Virus record (IMG/VR): IMGVR_UViG_3300020166_000063
Location: 1 to 34,041 of that record
Length of the DNA stretch: 34,041 nt
Reading direction: 5' to 3' (one strand)
Source of the DNA: a virus
Under the pieces are notes generated by a model. The model saw only the letters and a list, made by a program, of their open reading frames with translations, did no database searches and was not told where the DNA came from. Shown piece after piece: positions 6,912-16,900 of the stretch (position 1 is its first letter; each line of letters starts with the position of its first letter). Made by a program: the position numbers and the translations under genes.

Positions 6912-9900
6912 ATGCCAAACTGGAAAAAACTCATAGTTAGCGGGTCTGATGCTAACTTAAATTCGATTGTAGTCAACTCAACTGGTTCTTTTGGAACTCA
7001 AGTTAGGATAGGGACAGACACCTATACAGGAGGATCCTTAATAGTATCTCAAGGTTCTACAAACCAAAGAGTCGCAAGACTCGGTAATATAGAAGTAGTT
7101 AACAATGCTACCGGTGGAACCTGGACAGGGCAAGCAATACATGCAGAAGGTTCAAACAGAACCCTTAGATTCACAGCAGGTGGATCTTTAAATGCATCTG
7201 ATACATCAGCACATAAATTTAAAGGCTACTTAAATTCTTCAAGAACTGTAGATTATAGTACATTTAATGTAAATGGAGGATATAATCAAAATACATTAGC
7301 CGCTGATTATAGCTATATTAAGATAGACGGATCTGTAAACCAAACAGGAACATCCCAATCAGGGTCAATAACAGGTATTGATTATAACCCAAGTCTTATT
7401 AACGCTTCATCCGCAACCCACTATGCTTTTCGTGCTAGATCGGGAAATATTGTATTAGATTCAGGTAGCGTTGGTATCGGGACTACTGATCCAGCAGAGA
7501 AGTTACACGTTTATAATGCAGGTAATTCGTTTATAAAAATTGACTCTGACGCTACATCTCCATATATGGCTGGAGTTGAGTTTGTAAGAAGTTCAATTAA
7601 TGGAGGTCGTATTTACAATGACGGTGGAGCGGTTCAAGTAAAGCTAGAAAGTTACTTTGGGTATGATTCAGTAAACCCAACACGTGGAGGCTTTATGTTT
7701 AAGACAGCCCCGGTAACTTCAGGAACTTTAGTTGATGCTGTTAGAATAGATGCTAGAGGCTATGTAGGTATTGGAACTGCTACTCCAAGCGAAAAACTTG
7801 AAGTTAACGGAAATATAAGCGGTAGCGGTGACTTATACTTAGGAGGAGATAACTTTTACCTTGGAGGTAGTGAAACAAGAATTAGAACATATTCTAGCTA
7901 CTTAGGATTTTTTGCATCTGGAGGATCTGCTAAAAACATTAAAGTAGGAGGATTAGGAGTTACTAATGATTTCTCAGATAGCTTCCCTACAAATGGAATA
8001 TACTCAAAAGGAGATATAGTAACAAGCGGATCAGTTACAATACATACAGTAGATAATGCAACATCTGATACAGATAAATTTTTAGTTTCAGATGCAGGCA
8101 CTGTAAAATATAGATCAGGCTCTCAAGTACTAGCTGATATAGGAGGAATATCATCTGCTGATATATCTGATATGGTAACCAAGAGTACTAATCAGACAAT
8201 AACTGGAGCAAAAACATTTTCTAATAAAATAACACTAGACGACGGATCCGGAGCAAGCCCAGAAATAGATTTTATAAACGGCGATAATCAGAAATTTACA
8301 GTAAGCGCTGGTGATAATAACCGTACACTTAATATAACCCATGAAAGTAACGGCGGCAACGATGTATCGATAATATCTACTCAGAATGACTTTAGAGACG
8401 CTGTAATAAAAGTAGGAGGAACTTCTACTTACGGTAAAAATATACAACTATCAGGTTCTTTCACATTTCTACCACAAGCACAAACTGGTAGTATACGGAC
8501 AACTTCAAACCAAACGTTAGAACTAGTACCCAACGGAACCGGAACAGTAAACATAGGAGATACTTCTAACGGAACAGTAATGTATCACTACTCTCAGGAA
8601 AACGATGGAGTGCATACATATAGAACTCACGGAGGTGATTATTCTTCAACATATACAACCGCTGCATCAGGATCTAGATTCTTTCAAGATCTTACAAGTA
8701 ACGGTAATATCTATGCTCGTGGCTTTTCTGGAGTAAATATAGGACAGGGAAGTAATAATAGTAGGTACGGACTTTGGGGTTACCCACACGGAACAGGAGC
8801 AGGAGACGGAAACCTTTATATGGCACCTAGAAATATAAATTCTTCAAACGGATCATTTATAAAATTAGGACAAAGAGACTCAGATGTAGCAGCAGATAAG
8901 GGAACAGTTGTAATAACTGCTGGAGATCCAACCTACCATAGTATGACAGGTGATATAGTATTCAACTATAGTTCATCTAGAGTAATGAAATTAGAGGGAG
9001 ATACTGGATACGTCGGAATGGGTGTTAATGGTCCTTTAGCACCTCTACACATATCAGGTGGTGCAGAATGGAGAACGCTTTACTTAGAAGCTCAAAACCC
9101 AGCTGTGTACTTTAAAGATTCGGGCTCTGTACCGGGATACCATGTTGGATTAAACAGCGACCACCTCTATGTACTTAGAGATAGCGACGGTAACGGAGAC
9201 TATAATAACATATTAGCCCACTTTAATTCATCTGAGTTCAAAGTATACGGAGATCAGACAGTAGCAGGAAACTTAACAGTGGATGGCACCGTAACAGCAC
9301 AGGAATTTCACACTGAATTTGTATCTTCTAGTATAATATACGAATCAGGTTCAACTAAGTTTGGAGATACAGCAGACGATAAACATAACTTTACAGGTTC
9401 ATTAATTGTAAATAACGCAGCCTCTAATACTAATAGTATATTTAAAGGTATAAGGTCAAGTACGTACTACTTTGACTTAGGGCAGTATGCTGATATAGAC
9501 CATAGAGTTAACGGTTCAGTCTTTGCAAACACAATTAGAAATACATCTACTACACAAACTACACCAGTGCTTAGACTTGGACACAGTAACGATGGAGCAC
9601 ATATTACAACATACGATACTAATGAAGATTTAATAATAAATCCTAACGGCTCAGGAGATGTAAAGTTAATTGGGAATACAGAAGTTACAGGATCAATTGA
9701 TTCAAGTGGTGATATTAGATCCGAAAGAGATTTAGAAGTAGGATATAATAACGCCAATTACGACCAACAATTAATACTACATAACGGTCTTAATAAAAAT
9801 TACATTTTTACATCAAATTCAGCATCCATAAGCAATGCTCAATTAACAATTCAAGGAGGTAATTACACACATGCCGTTAATTTTAAAGATTCATATTCTA

Positions 9901-12900
9901 ATCAAGACAATTATGCAACGTTATCAGGAGGATACACAGGAGATTCTAAATTAATACTATTTAACTCTTCTTCCCAATTAACAACAACAATAAGTACAGC
10001 AACTTCATCACTTAACCATACAGATGTATATGGGAATATAAGATTTACTGGCACCACTGCTAATACTATAAACTCTATAGTAAATTTAACATTAAATGCA
10101 GACAGTGATTCAAACAGTGGAGACGGGTATAGAAATATAATATTTAAAAATAGAGGAACAGAGACAGCTAGAATAGATCAAGACGGTAAATTAGGTCTAG
10201 GAACAGATAGCCCAGAAGCTAAGTTAGAAATTGTAGATGCAACACCTACATTAATACTAAGAGATAACCGTAACTTAAATGTTGGAGCTTGGGACAATGT
10301 AGCAATGAGCAGAATACAGTTTAGCACATCAGATACTACATCACCAGGAGCAAGAGCTTTAACAGAGATTGAAACATATAGTGGCACTGGAGCAGCATCA
10401 GGCCCTGAAGGAGAATTAAGATTCAAGACTTCTGAAATTACTGATGCATCTCCCCAAACTAGAATGACTATTTCTGCAGAAGGTTATGTAGGTATAGGAA
10501 CTGCTCCTTACACAGGACTAACAGTAGCAGGAAATATAACTACCTCTGCTAACTCATACATAATATCAACAAGGAAACTTGCAGCTCGAGACGGAAACGG
10601 ACTCCAAGTAGTAAATGATGGAGGAGAGGGTATTAATGTAAACGATGATAATAGTGTAACACTTACAAACTACGGATCAGGTACACACACAGGTACATTA
10701 GCAAAATCATTAGGTGTTGATTCTTCAGGTAATATTATAGAAACAGTACCTACTGCTGGAGGTATAGACGGAACAGGTATATCTCAATCACTAGCAATAT
10801 GGTCAGATACAGATACTGTAACAGCAACTAGCAACCTTAAGTACCTTAGCAACAAGGTAAGACTTAGTAATGCCGGATACGATACATTAGAATTAATAAG
10901 CTCAGTAGCAGAACACAGTTCCATGAAATTCCTTTCCGGCTCTGTAGGCTTAGGTAGAATTGGATGGCACAACTCAGGATACCATTTCCCAGGATCAAAT
11001 TCACAAGCGTTGATGCTATTGGGTAACAAAGGTATTAACTTCGGTATACCGTCAACAGGGTCTATTTCAATAATGTCAGGATCAGCTGATGTAATTATGG
11101 CGCTAAGCTCTAGTGTAGGTATAGGAAAAACACCAGTCTATAAATTAGATGTTAACGGCATAATAAGATCAGGAGATGCATCAGCAACATCAAACTATGT
11201 TTTAGTTGAAGGCGCAGACAATAATGATACATACACAGTATTTAAAGGTAAACGTAAATACCCAAGAATAGATCTTACAGATACTTATGGCGCCACTGAT
11301 ACCACCTTTCAGATTTGGAATTTAGGAGGTCAATTAAGGTTCGGAACCTCAGCAGGAGGATCAAATACTGCCGCTTTCTTTATTAACGGAAGTGGAGCAG
11401 CACCCGTTACATTTAATACATCTGTAGGGATAGGTCACCACAGTTTAACTGGCACAAGCTACAAACTACACCTATCATCTTCTAATGCTAATCATATAAG
11501 ATTAGAAAGAGACAACCACGATTCATATAGAATTGCATTATCCCACTCTGCAGGATTAGGTTTTTATAATTTAACTGACTCTAGGGATGAATTAAGATTT
11601 AGAGGAAATGGAGATATACTAATACCTAGTGGAGCATTAGGAATCGGTAACACTACACCAACACATAAATTACACATAGTAGATGGAACTGATAGTTTAA
11701 AGTATGGAGCAGATATAGGTAATGGTTTCGATGGAATAAAACTTACCGGAGGAGCTCCAGGAATAGAGTTTGTAGGAAACGGAGATGACTTTATAGTAGG
11801 TAAGATTACCGCAGGATTAGCATTCTTTAATAGCACTGACTCTAACTATAAAATGATTCTTGATGATGATGGTAATCTTGGTATTGGTACAGGAACATCT
11901 GCTATTTCTGAAAAACTAGAAGTTACGGGTAACGTTAAAGCAACTAGGGTAATATCAGATACTATAAGAGATACTAATAATAATGGACACTTGGTTACTG
12001 CTGTTACGAATGCTTCTAACACTACAACAATTGTAGGTAATGCAGCTACAGCGAACACATTAACCTTAGGTGTTAAAGATACAGGTGTTGTAACTACCCA
12101 AGGAAGCGTAGGAATCGGGACTACTAATCCGGATTCTTTATTACATGTCTCAGCAGATGTAACTGGAGCAAATACAGGCACAATAACAATAGAGGGTAGA
12201 CCTACTGGTTTCTTAGGTGATGACATAGCAACAATTGATTTTCATAATAACGGTAGTAAACGTGCTGATATTAGAATGGAAAGAGGTAACGCTGCTGATG
12301 ATTCTCAACTTGTTTTTTCTACATCTGATACGGGAACTCTTAATGATGCTTTAATAATAAACGAAATAGGTAACGTCGGAATAGGAACACCAAATCCAGA
12401 TAGTTTATTACAGTTATATAAAGCAACAGGTAATACGACATTAAAAATTACATCAAACCAAGAAAACGCTTACCTTTACATTGACTCTAATCAAGACGGA
12501 GCTGGAGGAGAAGAAAGTGGTATAATTCTTGCAGACAATGGTACTGCAAAATGGGAACTATTTAAAACAAGTGGTAACGATTATTCAATCCACGATTATA
12601 CACGTGGTGCTTCTTCATTTAAGATACAAGATAATGGAAATATGTTCCTTATGGCCAACGGAGGAAATGTTGGTATAGGAACAGAAACATTAAGCACTGT
12701 TGGAGGTAATGCTAAACTAACTATAAGTGCTGGAAACAGTCCTGTTTCAATAGTTAACGGTACCAATGATGGAATGTACCTTAGAAGATTTGACGATGAA
12801 GATGGGCATTATCAATTACAAACAACTGTAGGTAGTGGCAATTCAGGAACATTATCATTACAGACTTACGGAGGAGATTTAGGAGTTGGAACAAGAACAC

Positions 12901-13691
12901 CATCTAGTAAATTTCAAATATCTGGAGGTAATACAAGCACCGCAGCAGATGCATTATTCTCGATTCAAAAGAACGAAGAGGGTTATGGTTTATTTGCTGG
13001 TATTTTAGGATCCGGAACATCATGGCTTCAATCTTCTACAAAAACACAATCTGCATACTATGGATTAACACTACAACCTAATGGAGGAAATGTAGGAGTT
13101 GGAACTACTTCAACCCCTCAAAAATTAACAGTTCAAGGAAACATTCAATTAAACCATACATCTGGAAACTCTCAGTCAAGCTACGATTTACGATTTAACG
13201 CAACTAATTCATCTGGACAGAGTCAAATAAAAGCAGCAATGTATGCTGCACCATATGGTAATAATACTAACGGAGGGAACTTTGTACTAAAAACAGCAAA
13301 TACAGGTACTACGTTAATTGAAAGATTTAGTATCAATGCTATTGGAGCAGCAAGATTTAACCAGTACGGATCAGGAACACATACAGGAACAGCTACTAAA
13401 ACTCTTCAAGTTGATACTAACGGAAATGTAGTAGAAAGTAATATAGTAAAATTTGCACCAAAAGTTGAGTATTCCGCATTAGCTGCTGATTTAGCAGAAA
13501 ACGCCGTTGTAACATTACCAAACTCGCTAACATATACAATATCATCAGGAGGATATGAATACCTAGAAATCTTCTTAGATGGAATTAGACTAAATAGAAC
13601 AATAGACTTTGAAGAAGTAACAACAACTACTATTAGAGTACTAATGAATATTCCACAAGGATCAGTTTTAACTTATAAATCTATATCATAA
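6912..13691 (+). CDS. Giant tail fibre / adhesin with GNVGIGT-type repeats
   Basis: A 2259-residue protein, beta-rich throughout, with few Cys and no catalytic signature I can see. The N-terminal MPNWKKLIVSGSDANLNSIV matches the 375-residue fibre. The body has about 14 copies of the phrase G(N/S/Y)VGIGT(x)xPxxKLxV near residues 184, 282, 698, 1090, 1190, 1399, 1502, 1573, 1653, 1730, 1819, 1917, 1987 and 2058. Between copies lie variable 70-400-residue stretches, probably distinct beta segments. A GTVTAQEFHTEFVSSSIIYE module (about 792-831) has a near-copy in the 1181-residue fibre. Two GSGTHTGT...K(S/T)LxVD modules lie near 1254 and 2151. The C-terminal domain (about 2190-2259) with EIFLDGIRLNRTIDFEEV resembles the C-terminal domain of the gp15-like protein. 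No endosialidase-type (S74) chaperone domain is present. It is most likely a long host-recognition fibre. Confidence 0.85.
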   Translation: MPNWKKLIVSGSDANLNSIVVNSTGSFGTQVRIGTDTYTGGSLIVSQGSTNQRVARLGNIEVVNNATGGTWTGQAIHAEGSNRTLRFTAGGSLNASDTSAHKFKGYLNSSRTVDYSTFNVNGGYNQNTLAADYSYIKIDGSVNQTGTSQSGSITGIDYNPSLINASSATHYAFRARSGNIVLDSGSVGIGTTDPAEKLHVYNAGNSFIKIDSDATSPYMAGVEFVRSSINGGRIYNDGGAVQVKLESYFGYDSVNPTRGGFMFKTAPVTSGTLVDAVRIDARGYVGIGTATPSEKLEVNGNISGSGDLYLGGDNFYLGGSETRIRTYSSYLGFFASGGSAKNIKVGGLGVTNDFSDSFPTNGIYSKGDIVTSGSVTIHTVDNATSDTDKFLVSDAGTVKYRSGSQVLADIGGISSADISDMVTKSTNQTITGAKTFSNKITLDDGSGASPEIDFINGDNQKFTVSAGDNNRTLNITHESNGGNDVSIISTQNDFRDAVIKVGGTSTYGKNIQLSGSFTFLPQAQTGSIRTTSNQTLELVPNGTGTVNIGDTSNGTVMYHYSQENDGVHTYRTHGGDYSSTYTTAASGSRFFQDLTSNGNIYARGFSGVNIGQGSNNSRYGLWGYPHGTGAGDGNLYMAPRNINSSNGSFIKLGQRDSDVAADKGTVVITAGDPTYHSMTGDIVFNYSSSRVMKLEGDTGYVGMGVNGPLAPLHISGGAEWRTLYLEAQNPAVYFKDSGSVPGYHVGLNSDHLYVLRDSDGNGDYNNILAHFNSSEFKVYGDQTVAGNLTVDGTVTAQEFHTEFVSSSIIYESGSTKFGDTADDKHNFTGSLIVNNAASNTNSIFKGIRSSTYYFDLGQYADIDHRVNGSVFANTIRNTSTTQTTPVLRLGHSNDGAHITTYDTNEDLIINPNGSGDVKLIGNTEVTGSIDSSGDIRSERDLEVGYNNANYDQQLILHNGLNKNYIFTSNSASISNAQLTIQGGNYTHAVNFKDSYSNQDNYATLSGGYTGDSKLILFNSSSQLTTTISTATSSLNHTDVYGNIRFTGTTANTINSIVNLTLNADSDSNSGDGYRNIIFKNRGTETARIDQDGKLGLGTDSPEAKLEIVDATPTLILRDNRNLNVGAWDNVAMSRIQFSTSDTTSPGARALTEIETYSGTGAASGPEGELRFKTSEITDASPQTRMTISAEGYVGIGTAPYTGLTVAGNITTSANSYIISTRKLAARDGNGLQVVNDGGEGINVNDDNSVTLTNYGSGTHTGTLAKSLGVDSSGNIIETVPTAGGIDGTGISQSLAIWSDTDTVTATSNLKYLSNKVRLSNAGYDTLELISSVAEHSSMKFLSGSVGLGRIGWHNSGYHFPGSNSQALMLLGNKGINFGIPSTGSISIMSGSADVIMALSSSVGIGKTPVYKLDVNGIIRSGDASATSNYVLVEGADNNDTYTVFKGKRKYPRIDLTDTYGATDTTFQIWNLGGQLRFGTSAGGSNTAAFFINGSGAAPVTFNTSVGIGHHSLTGTSYKLHLSSSNANHIRLERDNHDSYRIALSHSAGLGFYNLTDSRDELRFRGNGDILIPSGALGIGNTTPTHKLHIVDGTDSLKYGADIGNGFDGIKLTGGAPGIEFVGNGDDFIVGKITAGLAFFNSTDSNYKMILDDDGNLGIGTGTSAISEKLEVTGNVKATRVISDTIRDTNNNGHLVTAVTNASNTTTIVGNAATANTLTLGVKDTGVVTTQGSVGIGTTNPDSLLHVSADVTGANTGTITIEGRPTGFLGDDIATIDFHNNGSKRADIRMERGNAADDSQLVFSTSDTGTLNDALIINEIGNVGIGTPNPDSLLQLYKATGNTTLKITSNQENAYLYIDSNQDGAGGEESGIILADNGTAKWELFKTSGNDYSIHDYTRGASSFKIQDNGNMFLMANGGNVGIGTETLSTVGGNAKLTISAGNSPVSIVNGTNDGMYLRRFDDEDGHYQLQTTVGSGNSGTLSLQTYGGDLGVGTRTPSSKFQISGGNTSTAADALFSIQKNEEGYGLFAGILGSGTSWLQSSTKTQSAYYGLTLQPNGGNVGVGTTSTPQKLTVQGNIQLNHTSGNSQSSYDLRFNATNSSGQSQIKAAMYAAPYGNNTNGGNFVLKTANTGTTLIERFSINAIGAARFNQYGSGTHTGTATKTLQVDTNGNVVESNIVKFAPKVEYSALAADLAENAVVTLPNSLTYTISSGGYEYLEIFLDGIRLNRTIDFEEVTTTTIRVLMNIPQGSVLTYKSIS
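7463..13130 (+). repeat. GNVGIGT-type protein repeats (about 14 units) in the giant fibre
   Basis: Units start near 7463, 7758, 9005, 10183, 10483, 11109, 11417, 11632, 11871, 12101, 12370, 12662, 12874 and 13085. Each codes for a short G-x-(V/L)-G-(I/V)-G-T turn usually followed by P and a K-L-x-(V/I) strand. Spacing shrinks toward the C-terminus (about 70-100 residues from 11417 onward). DNA identity is local: copies at 7463, 12101 and the one at 21199 in another gene share ATCGGGACTACT. Confidence 0.85.
9285..9404 (+). repeat. Shared fibre module, copy A
   Basis: A 120-base in-frame segment coding GTVTAQEFHTEFVSSSIIYE and then SGSTKFGDTADD. It aligns without gaps to 18502-18621 in the 1181-residue fibre, with strongly similar DNA, implying duplication or module exchange between fibre genes. 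Confidence 0.85.
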
Positions 13692-13969
13692 TGATTAAAT
13701 ACATCTCAGAAAAACAACAAGCACTACAAATTATAATGGATAACTACAACGGATATACCATTGATTCAGTTAATAGCAATGTAACATTTAATGTAACAAT
13801 ATCTTATGATATAAGTGATATAGAAGAGAAAATAAATACCATAGAGACAGAATTAAATGTGTTAGAAAGTGAAGTTGAAAGGGAAAACGAAGAACTAAGT
13901 ATTAGTCAAATTCAAGATTTAAATGATTCTTTAGATATTTTAAAAGATCTTCTAATTAAATTAAACTAA
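13691..13969 (+). CDS. Small coiled-coil protein between giant fibre genes
   Basis: A 92-residue acidic protein. Residues 1-41 contain short strands (VTFNVTISYDI). Residues 42-92 look like a coiled coil, with IEEKINTIETELNVLESEVE followed by a second helix (LNDSLDILKDLLIKLN), and regularly spaced Ile/Leu. It starts at the A of the TAATG overlap with the 2259-residue fibre stop, so its output is tied to that fibre. Nine bases separate it from the next gene. A trimerisation helper, fibre cap or assembly chaperone would fit the position, but I do not recognise the family. No signal peptide or membrane helix is seen. Confidence 0.72.
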   Translation: MIKYISEKQQALQIIMDNYNGYTIDSVNSNVTFNVTISYDISDIEEKINTIETELNVLESEVERENEELSISQIQDLNDSLDILKDLLIKLN

Positions 13970-13978
13970 GTAAACCTA

Positions 13979-16900
13979 ATGGCAAGTATATACACAGTAA
14001 AAAACGCCGGAAAAAAACACTGGAATGACACTTCTGCGTGGGTAGGAGGAGTTGTACCTGGTGAAAACGATAGAGCGTATATTGAGACTGATTTTACCCG
14101 AATTAACTTTGGAAACGGCTATCTCCCATGGGAAGGTAAGAAATCAGAGATTAGAGTAGATACCACATCAGGATTCCCAGCTACTTCTGGTTCATTTTAT
14201 ACTTATGCTTACTTATCCCAAAACATAATTAAAATAGACTACGATACAATTAATGGAGATGACTACTTTAACTCATGTTCTATAGATAATAGCTTTAGAG
14301 AATGGTCTCCTTCTCAATCAGGTAGTGTTGATGACGATAAAGCGTACGGGTATATGAAGAATGATACCCCAGTATTTAGAACGGACCATACACATATATA
14401 CGTTTCTGGTTCCAGCACCTGGCATGTAGGTAGAATTTACGTTAGAGATCACGCAAAATTTACTGTAAAGGATACTGCAACTCTAGCATTAGATTCTGAT
14501 ACAGAAGATGCTTTTGTAGGAATAGCTGATGCATGTTTTGAAATGTTTGATCAATCAAATGCTATATTAACCGGCTCAACAGAAAGAAATAGTGGTTTAA
14601 TACATTTAGAAGACGATACATACTGCTCAGTTAATATATCAGGATCTTCGGATCTTAGAACTAGAACTACAGTTTCTACATTAGTTAACACAGGAAGCGG
14701 AATTATACCAGTAGCGAACGGAAGTAACTTTGAACCAGGAGATATTATATCAGTATACGGGAAACACGATGTAGAAGTTCAAGGAACCCACGGCATTAAT
14801 ACAAATTCGGACTATGAACCCTACTATTATACTACTACAGGATCAATTTACCCGTACTTCCATAACAACGTAGTTAAAGATGAAGACGAAACTTTTGAAG
14901 TTTGTTCAGTAAATGGAAACAACTTAGTAGTTAAAAAGAAGTTTACTCCCATAGGAACAGTAACACATACTCAAGGAGCAATCACAAGAAGAGTTTACCA
15001 AAAAGAACACGGTAGATCAAAAAGTAGATTCACAGGCACTAAAACATCAATAAGTGTTAGATCTGAAAATAATCAATACAAAACAGGAGACAAGGTAGCT
15101 ATTGGGAATAGTGTATATACAGTATTAGAAGTAGCAGATAAATTAATACCGTTCAAAACAGTAGACTTTGTAAATGGAGATAATCTAGACGATTTCTGGG
15201 TTGATGAATTTATCGGTTCAGGTTCTACTAATGAAATTAAATGTAACTCAGGTTTTATAACAGGTTCTACAGGATTACAGATGTCCGGTAGTTTAGTTGG
15301 CACATCTAACTACTATAAATCTCTTTATATGAAAGATATGAAACTAAGAGATTTAAAAGTTACACTAACATGTAGTCAGGTAGACGATAATGGATCTTGG
15401 AATGGTGATAGAATGGCAGGAGTAAGTATTTGTGAAGAACCTTACAATAGAGACAGGGTACTTTCATTCTACAATAGATACAGTTACGCAAGAGCATCCT
15501 ATATAGGGATATACTCAGATGATGTGTACTATGGGTCTAGACAAGACCAGTGGGGTAGATTAGACGGAGACGATTTAAATAATACTCCTAATATTAGCAC
15601 CGGTATGAGAGAAGGAGAAGTAACTGTAGAGATGAATGCTTTACGTGAGAATGTAGACTTTACCTATCAGGGTCAGTATTTAAACTCATCTACAATAAGC
15701 AGAAAAGCAGGTTCAGTAGCAATACACCTACGAAGAGAAGGTTCTAGTATAAAAAAACTAGTTGTTGAAGAATATGTTCAAGAGTTAGTACTGGATACAA
15801 CAGATTCTATAAGTGTAGACTCTAAAGTATATATAACAGGAACTGAGGTAATTCACCCAAGTGGGCAAGAAGTAGTAAAAATAGCATCAACGATAACAGA
15901 TATGAGAGGGTATGAAAATATACCATCTAAATTTGCAAAAGGAAAAGACTTAACAGACTGTGTAGTCCCGGTACTCTGGTCTAATAATGGTAACCAGAAT
16001 AGATATAGAACTAGCAGTACATCTTCGGATAGAGCTAGATTAGATAGTTTATTTTTAGATCATAACCACTACGATTATTACTTTAGACTAGATGCAACAA
16101 ACCAGTCCTTTATAGATTTAAACCTAGGTAAAGAAGTAGACCTAGACGCTGTTGGTTTAGCACATTTCTATAACCTACCAAGTCATTATCCCGGTACTTA
16201 CCCTAAAGGTATTGGTATAGAATACTCAACAGATGGACATACTTGGAATGTTGCAAGAGCACAGGCTGATGATACAAGATTAAGTAACCAAGGAGCAGAT
16301 TACCGAATATATCAATTTTCAGAAATTACTGCAAGATTTTTAAGAATTAAAGTTAATGGAGCAAATAATAACACTAATAATAGGATTGTAGCAATGGGGT
16401 TCTATAAATTTGACGGTAGAGGAAGTAGTATAGAACTAAATAATACATCAGATTTAGCAGTTGGTGACACTATTACATTTATGAATCCCCAAGCAGTAAG
16501 AGCTGGAGGGTATATAAACGCACATCATAGAAGCAATTACCGTTCAGCAGTTCTTGCAGGTACTAAGACCGCAAGTGATTACCCAGGAGGACTTACATTA
16601 AACTACACCATTACAGCTAAAACAGGTAATGTTATCACATTAGACAGACTTATAGAGGGGTATGAAATACACCCTGATACATTAGTAATAAAATTAGATA
16701 GAGGAATAACAGTAAAAAGTCAAGCAGGCATTAGCAACTGTATACCTTTTGGAGGATTCTACTCTGATAGTAGTTCTAATCCCTGTTATTTTAATATTGA
16801 AAATGCTTCATTTTTATCCCTAGGTTCAAATAGTAGAGAGAGAATGTACTTTTATAGACACCCTTATGTAGGTAGATTTAATATTTCTAATAGCAGTTTC

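Noticed and set aside
11846-12226. Minus-strand open frame of 126 codons, and similar minus-strand frames at 5449-5760, 9467-9757, 32363-32671 and 32864-33172
   Set aside because: They lie wholly or almost wholly inside well-supported + strand fibre genes. Their translations are rich in Ser, Val, Pro and Leu, as expected from reading Gly/Thr/Ala-rich fibre codons backward, and no start signals were seen.
7463-13130. Regularly recurring DNA phrase that could be taken for a CRISPR array or tandem DNA repeat
   Set aside because: The units are in frame, differ in sequence and spacing, and code for the GNVGIGT fibre repeat. There is no constant repeat-spacer pattern.
13300-13691. Possible endosialidase-type (S74) self-cleaving chaperone at the end of the 2259-residue fibre
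   Set aside because: The C-terminus shows no S74-like serine/lysine pattern or helical bundle. It is a short beta domain with EIFLDGIRLNRTIDF instead.
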